A stretch of 64,000 nucleotides of DNA from Platerodrilus igneus (lineage: Eukaryota > Arthropoda > Insecta > Coleoptera > Lycidae): NCBI GenBank assembly GCA_036346225.1, contig JARFIW010001215.1, forward strand, positions 4,788,501-4,852,500, read 5' to 3'. Position numbers and translations under genes: made by a program. The notes under the pieces were generated by a model. That model was not told where the DNA came from and made no database searches. It saw only the letters and a program-made list of their open reading frames with translations. Shown here in pieces: positions 58,901-64,000 of this stretch (within the stretch, counting starts at the first letter, position 1; the number at the start of each line of letters is the position of its first letter).

Positions 58901-59265
58901 TCATTTCCTATATAATAATTCTAAAACTGCTTCTAAAAATACTATAACAAATATATACAGACATTTTACAGATGTTTTCGACCCTTAATTTTATTTAACT
59001 ATTTAATTTGGTATTGCACGAGCATCTCAACTTTATCAATTCTACTACTGGCATCATCAATGTTCTGCTCGGATTCTTACCATGGTTGGACAGTGTACCT
59101 TTACTTATTCTAGAGCTTAATAAACCTTGTAATTGCATCATTGAATACATTCCTTCTTAGCTTTAACTACAGTAGTTAATATGAATAAATGTTTGTTTTT
59201 ATTTTTGTGTGTGGACATCAGCCTCCTGGTGATAACTCACCTGTTTTTAAAACTTTTGGTCACTA
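55926..59265. other. Long stretch without recognised gene
   Basis: About 3.3 kb, AT-rich. GC-richer islands at about 57880-58010 and 58320-58440 have no clear reading. About 58820-58985 gives a short coding-like reading (NPIIDNVIDIWHRDKQF), unidentified. Confidence 0.4.
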
Positions 59266-59270
59266 GATGC

Positions 59271-59272
59271 TT

Positions 59273-59359
<87 letters not shown>
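59271..59359. repeat. (AT)n microsatellite next to a gypsy leader
   Basis: About 85 bp of AT dinucleotides, ending exactly where the GCTGTGAATCC block of the gypsy leader begins. Confidence 0.95.
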
Positions 59360-59360
<1 letters not shown>

Positions 59361-59505
59361 CTGTGAATCCACCAAAATCCGGGTACTCCGCTTTTCGAAT
59401 CGAGCCCCACGTTGGGCGCCAAATTTGCTATGTAATGCTCCTTTGAATGCGGAACTGGCCCTTTAAAAAAACATTCGAGCCCCACAGATTGGGCGTCATA
59501 TTTGC
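59361..59505 (-). repeat. Second copy of the gypsy leader with primer-binding-like boxes
   Basis: Matches 63888-64000 directly over about 115 bp (ATCCACCAAAATCCGGGTAC, GGGCGCCAAATTT, AATGCTCCTTTGAATGCGG). Two boxes resemble a tRNA-primer site: GGCGCCCAACGTGGGGC at 59401-59420 and GACGCCCAATCTGTGGGGC at 59478-59497 (minus strand). Confidence 0.7.
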
Positions 59506-59509
59506 TGTG

Positions 59510-61560
59510 AATCCTATAAAAGCCTCGCCAGTTATCTTAACTGTGTTGGTCCATTGACTTTCTTCTGTTAATCGCCTCGGCTGCTCCCCTAGATAACTTT
59601 CATCCTCATTCATAAAAAAAAAACACATTCCTACCACAAACATCAACGTTAACTCTATTTACATCAATATTCACAATACATTAAAATTTCAAAATTAAAA
59701 CTCAGCATAAATTTCAGTTTTAAAAAGAATTTCAAGATTAATTTTCTTATCATTTTAATGTGCATCCAGAATTAAAGTCCTTGTAGGATGCCTAATAATT
59801 AATATAACAATATATGCAGACCGGAGTCTGAGTACAAAGGGAGCATCTACCACCCCTTTACGTTAATTAACCAGGTTCGTCTAATTGAGCTCAAAGACAT
59901 ACCCAAATTTTCATCATAATCCAGAACATCAATACTAAATACCCCTTTCTACTTAAACAAGCGAATTTCACGTTAAAATTAAAATTTTATGGTTAGTACA
60001 ATTTCACTAATGTCCATTTAAAGCAAATCAATTATAAAGTTATTCAACACACACAAAAATATCAAAGTTCAAACAAAATAGTATAATTTACCTGAAGTTT
60101 ACTGCACTCGTAGCTTCAATGTACATCGTCCCTATTGTTAATTACACCATTCCAACTGGGTTATATTTACAGCTTCTGATTCTCAACGCTTTAAAAATTT
60201 TCTCCATCACCATTTATTTAAAGTTGTTTCTGGGCTTTTCCGGAACTCATCTGTGTATATCTGACCCTTGTTTTGTGGATCCAGACACATTTATTAACCA
60301 TTTAATCATTAACACCTCCGAAAAATAGCAAAGAAGTTCATACTTCTTTCACCAATATACGCCAAAACTGCCTACTTTTGGTGTATTCATTTGTCGTTGT
60401 AAATTTTATTAATTGGTACAGTGATACTAAATTTTATTACCTTGTATCTAAATGCACTCAAGTACATTCATGTTAGCACGTAAATAACAAACTGTTTAAA
60501 TCACCAAAATATACGAGCAAACTTTAAATTATTCTATCAAACTAAAATGCACTGTTCAACGTATTGAATCAAGTCGCGGATGTAAGAGAGCTTGTTCATA
60601 TTCACCTGGGTATATATAGAAGTTAGCCTGTCTGTCGGTCGAGTCCCCAAAATGGACAATTCTAAAGAATTTCGCTTGCTATGTTCCTATTCCGTAGCTC
60701 GCGCGTCGGTTTTACGAATTTTGTACTCGCCCAGTTAAATCTCAGAAATTTCAACACGGCAGCAACGTCTGGAAATAACTAATTGACTTTTATACAGAAA
60801 TCGTTGTTTCTACCTCTGATATTTGCATCCTATTTTCAACCAATTGTGACCCTCGTGACGTTGCTTAAATCACGCCTTTTACTATATGTGTCTCGGTCTT
60901 GTGCATATTATCTGTCTCTATCTAACCTGTTCTTATTGATGCAAATTGATATTCTTTATTATCGATTATTTTAGTCCATGTGGAGTGTGAAATATCCCAC
61001 CTTTAGCATTTCTCGTAACTATTATGCGATGGTTTCTCCAAGATTCTCTGAACCATTAATTATCTGCAAAATTTACGCCGAATGAGCTTTTTAAACTACG
61101 CAGGTGTTCACACACTATTAATTCTCAGAGCCTTATTTCGGGGTGTTTTAATCTTGGATTTTCACAGGCTTTTATGCTTATTATTAATAATGGTTTAATT
61201 AACTCCAATTAAAATTGACTTCTATCCTTTCATTTTAGCGAATACAAATTAAATATTAATTATTATGTGTACACTTTGTTTAATACCGGTTACTTAAAAT
61301 AGGGTTAATTAATATAAATTTTGCACGTAATTTCCATTTGTTTCTTTCCTCGGAGTAATTAAATTACACGCAGAGCTTTTTACTACTGTTTCTTTTGATA
61401 TAAAGCGTCTTGTACATGATTTAAATCTCTTATTTTTACTGAAACGAATGACTTTTATGCTTTACGGTTTTAATAAAGCGTATTATCTAATAAAATTCCT
61501 TATACACGGTGATTAAAATTGTTTGATGTGATTATTTAATTTTCTACCCTGGTCTAAATA
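59510..61560 (-). other. Possible 3' LTR of the gypsy element, or filler
   Basis: About 2 kb between the candidate polypurine tract and the second leader copy. By position it should be or contain the 3' LTR. Only one copy lies inside the window, so this cannot be confirmed. No ORF of note. Confidence 0.35.
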
Positions 61561-61649
61561 TGAGTATTTTCCCCCTATTTGAATACAAATAATCCCACTT
61601 ATTTGAATGCAAATATAAAGCATTTAGACAAAAAAAAATTATAAAAAAA

Positions 61650-62093
61650 ATTGCCTATCTTTCTCTATCCTTATCTATCTAACTTACCTACTTTGTCTCC
61701 AATCAAAAAAAAATATTTACACCTATCCTATATCCCTATCCTATTCCTGACTCTCACCTAATTTTATAAACTGAAATTATCCCTAACTTCATCCTACTTA
61801 TCCATCTAATCCTATATACCTATCCTATTCCTAACTTTTAACTAATCTTCACTATACTTTACTTCATCCTACCTAATCCTATATACCTATCCTATTCCTA
61901 ACTTTATTCCTAACTCTCCACTAATCTTATATGAAATATCTATACTTAACCTATCTTATTTTCTTCCTACATTTACTCTTTATTCTCATCCTAAACCTAT
62001 TTCTAATTATCTCCCATATTTATCCTATACCTAGCTTTATTTTCTATAAACACTTACTTCTACTCTTTTATATACACCTATTCTATCCCTATC
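61650..62093 (-). repeat. Purine-rich imperfect minisatellite
   Basis: About 440 bp of variants of TAGGAATAGGATAGGTATAT on the minus strand (pyrimidine-rich on plus). Units are irregular, about 30-45 bp. It lies between the broken pol and the candidate polypurine tract. Confidence 0.75.
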
Positions 62094-63197
62094 CTACTTA
62101 AATCTAACTCTCTTCTTGACCCTCCACGTCTTTCTTCTTACCATCCTAATACTCTTCATCCCTATCTCTCCCCCTTCTATATCTATACTTAACATCCCTA
62201 TTATCTCACATACAATAAATTTATCATCCCTATTATCCTGACTCTTAAATATTACTTCTTCTTCAGTCCCTACACTTGTCTGTTTCTTATTCATTATCAT
62301 TTCCTTTTCTGCCGACAAACCAAACGATACTACTTTAAAATTCTTGATTTTTCTCTCTACAGAAAATCCTATGTACCTTCTAGAATTCTTGTGTAATGGA
62401 ATCCGCCAGAATGAATTCCTTAAATCTACTTTATTAAAAACAAACTTGCCACTTAATCTCGTCAAAAGCGTGTCCATGGATGGTGGACAATGGAATTGCG
62501 GTTTGGTCCGTTGATTAATTTTTCGTGCATCCAAACATAAACGAATGCTATCATCCTTTTTCTTAACTACCACCAAGGGATTTATGAAATGAGTGTTTGA
62601 TACCTCTATTATGCCATCTTCCAACATTTTATTTAATTCTGCCTTCACCTGCTCCCGATATGCTGCTGTTGCTTCTACCCCCACTAATTCTGCATGTTTT
62701 TGTACTAAAGCTTGAACCTCTACTCTCCTATCCTCTGGACATCTTATCGTGTTGATCTGTTTAACTTCATCATCCTCTACCTCTACTACATTAATACTCA
62801 ACCCCGTGTCATCCTCTGTGACTTCATAACTGCCCTTCCATGGCACTACCCTATCCTTAATCCTTATTACCTTCTGTTCCATATCTATCAAAACCCCTAA
62901 CTTCATCATACAGTCAACACCTAAAATGCTCTGAAACTTCAGTCCAGGTACAATTACAAACTCCTGTTCACAGCTTAAACCTCCTATATCTATCCTAAGC
63001 ACCACAACACTATTTACTACAGCAAACTTCTTTTTATTTGGAGCTACTAAATGGCTACGCTTTATAGGCATAATTCTATCACAAACCTTATCCCTAATTT
63101 TGCTGACGAATTCCTCCGATATTAAACTCGCCTCTGCCCCTGTATCAAGTAATACTTCTACATTATTCTCAAAAATTTCTATATTAATAATTGGCAA
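62094..63197 (-). pseudogene. Gypsy protease and partial reverse transcriptase
   Basis: 367 codons. Retropepsin active site VEVLLDTGAEASLIS (residues 13-27, catalytic Asp 18) and the second strand block ILGVDCMMKLGVLID. A linker follows, then RT fingers and palm with LNKMLEDGIIEVSNTHFINP, RLCLDARKIN and VFNKVDLRNSFWRIPL. It reaches KVVSFGL, but the catalytic YVDD region and everything beyond (RNase H, integrase) are missing. The last ~80 residues are E/K/I-rich, unlike pol, and come from a deletion joining unrelated purine-rich sequence. The copy is defective. Confidence 0.85.
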
Positions 63198-63473
63198 ACA
63201 TAATTTTTTCTACAGTTTCTGGCTCTACTTCTTCCTCAATTTTGAAAAATTCACGTGGATGTTCATATACATTTACACTGAAATCTAGTGGTCTGTCGCG
63301 TTCTAAAAATCCTGTCCAGGTCTGTTTTCCCTACATAAGTCCGTCACTTCAGTCATTTTTACATTAATCTCTTCTTCACAAAAATGCGTGCCGGACCTTA
63401 AATGTCCCATTTCCTGTCGAAGACCTGTAATATCCCGCTCATTTTATCTACCCTATTTTCAACTTCCCCAGTT

Positions 63474-63749
63474 TCACGGTAAGACTATTTTTAAATTCTG
63501 TAAATTCTCTCGTCGATTTTCTATTTTATTCCCTAATTCCTGATTTAATTGGTCAAATTTCTTATTCGATTCTTCCCTCATCCTCTCTAACATTCTCAAT
63601 ATCATCTCGTTTCCTTGATCCCCTGATTCCGTCCTCGACTGATCTCTACTGCCTCCAGCTTCTTCCATTTTAGAATTTTTCTCACACAATGCACTATCGT
63701 CACTTCCAATTTCCACTCCTTGACTCCTTAACCACTCTTTTCTCTGCAT
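63474..63749 (-). pseudogene. Gag N-terminal fragment
   Basis: 91 codons from the ATG at 63749: MQRKEWLRSQGVEIGSDDSA, then an E/K/N-rich coiled coil (MILRMLERMREESNKKF and on). This is typical of the start of insect gypsy Gag proteins that also begin with a helical segment. It ends in a stop at 63474. The capsid and zinc-knuckle parts are missing, apparently by deletion. Confidence 0.6.
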
Positions 63750-64000
63750 ACGTTCTAATCACTCTCACACACTCTAAAATACTCTTAAATTTATACACAC
63801 AAAAAACTCTCTCTCAGATCGCCAGTTTCCTGGAATAGTTAAACACTATCTGAATTCGAGCCTCACGTTGTGGTCGCCATATAATGCTGTGAATCCACCA
63901 AAATCCGGGTACTCCGCTCGAATCGAGCTCCACGTTGGGCGCCAAATTTATGTAATGCTCCTTTGAATGCGGGAACTGGCCCTTTAAAACATTCGAGCCC

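Larger units (their letters stand above)
59361..64000 (-). mobile_element. Gypsy-type LTR retrotransposon, runs off window
   Basis: Minus-strand element. Right side (63857-64000): leader with primer-binding-site-like boxes (TTTGGCGCCCAACGTGG form near 63930). Then come a gag start (63749), a protease/RT reading (63197-62094) and a purine-rich end (62090-61650). A candidate polypurine tract AGGGGGAAAAT (minus strand, about 61567-61578) follows, and then sequence that may be the 3' LTR (about 61560 down to 59510). The leader sequence recurs at 59361-59505, past that LTR, so a second leader lies downstream, as in a tandem or recombined insertion. The LTR itself is not proven. Confidence 0.75.

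Noticed and set aside
59181..59366. 61-codon frame ending in YIYIYI
   Set aside because: A translation of the (AT)n microsatellite.
1..64000. A new multigene system (defence, toxin or metabolic cluster)
   Set aside because: Only two host loci are supported, and the other recognised coding sequence is mobile-element protein; no conserved gene neighbourhood is visible.

Overview
The window looks like a stretch of a large, AT-rich, transposon-dense insect genome. Evidence: spliced genes with very short introns (44-51 bp), many decayed mobile elements of kinds common in arthropods (Ty3/gypsy LTR elements, Jockey/CR1-like and R1-like LINEs, Penelope-like elements with GIY-YIG endonucleases, a hAT transposon, a tRNA-derived SINE, MITEs), and no operon-like or bacterial signals. 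A beetle-like genome is my inference from intron size and repeat mix; nothing here fixes the species.

Layout. 0-2.3 kb: relic of a gypsy integrase region (+). 2.5-6.7 kb: nearly full-length decayed LINE with both ORFs (+). 7.6-8.8 kb: probable 3' end of a host gene, with three or four exons and a possible WD-repeat-like product (+). 9.4-9.6 kb: TA-rich satellite. 10.5-12.25 kb: Penelope-like endonuclease flanked by an inverted copy of its own 3' part. 14.5-17.55 kb: a dispersed repeat split by a second Penelope-like insertion with a perfect 13-bp target duplication. 18.5-23.0 kb: DDE-type transposase gene (-), interrupted by a 2.2-kb inverted-repeat element that itself contains a LINE. 26 kb: R1-like reverse transcriptase scrap (-). 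28.3-28.8 kb: two foldback palindromes facing each other. 29.65-30.33 kb: three good exons of a CRAL-TRIO (Sec14-like) host gene. 31.3 kb: SINE. 33.1-37.75 kb: hAT transposon with a frameshifted BED/transposase gene. 38.4-41.5 kb: decayed LINE (-). 41.5-42.2 kb: two small LINE scraps. 44.06-45.1 kb: two adjacent MITEs. 47.4 kb: SINE with 15-bp target duplication. 50.5-55.9 kb: three more copies of the dispersed repeat, plus unidentified coding relics. 59.3-64.0 kb: gypsy-type LTR retrotransposon (-) that runs off the window's right end.

How things fit together. I see no cluster of cooperating host genes. The only convincing host loci are the CRAL-TRIO gene, which stops at a phase-2 splice donor with no continuation that I can find, and the gene ending at 8831. 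Everything else recognised is mobile-element sequence, mostly inactivated by stops and frameshifts and often nested. The most unusual structures are the Penelope-like inverted arrangements with hammerhead-like CTGATGA...GAAAC motifs, the paired foldbacks, the nested inverted-repeat element, and a dispersed repeat family whose class I cannot name. I found no convincing new defence, toxin or metabolic system.
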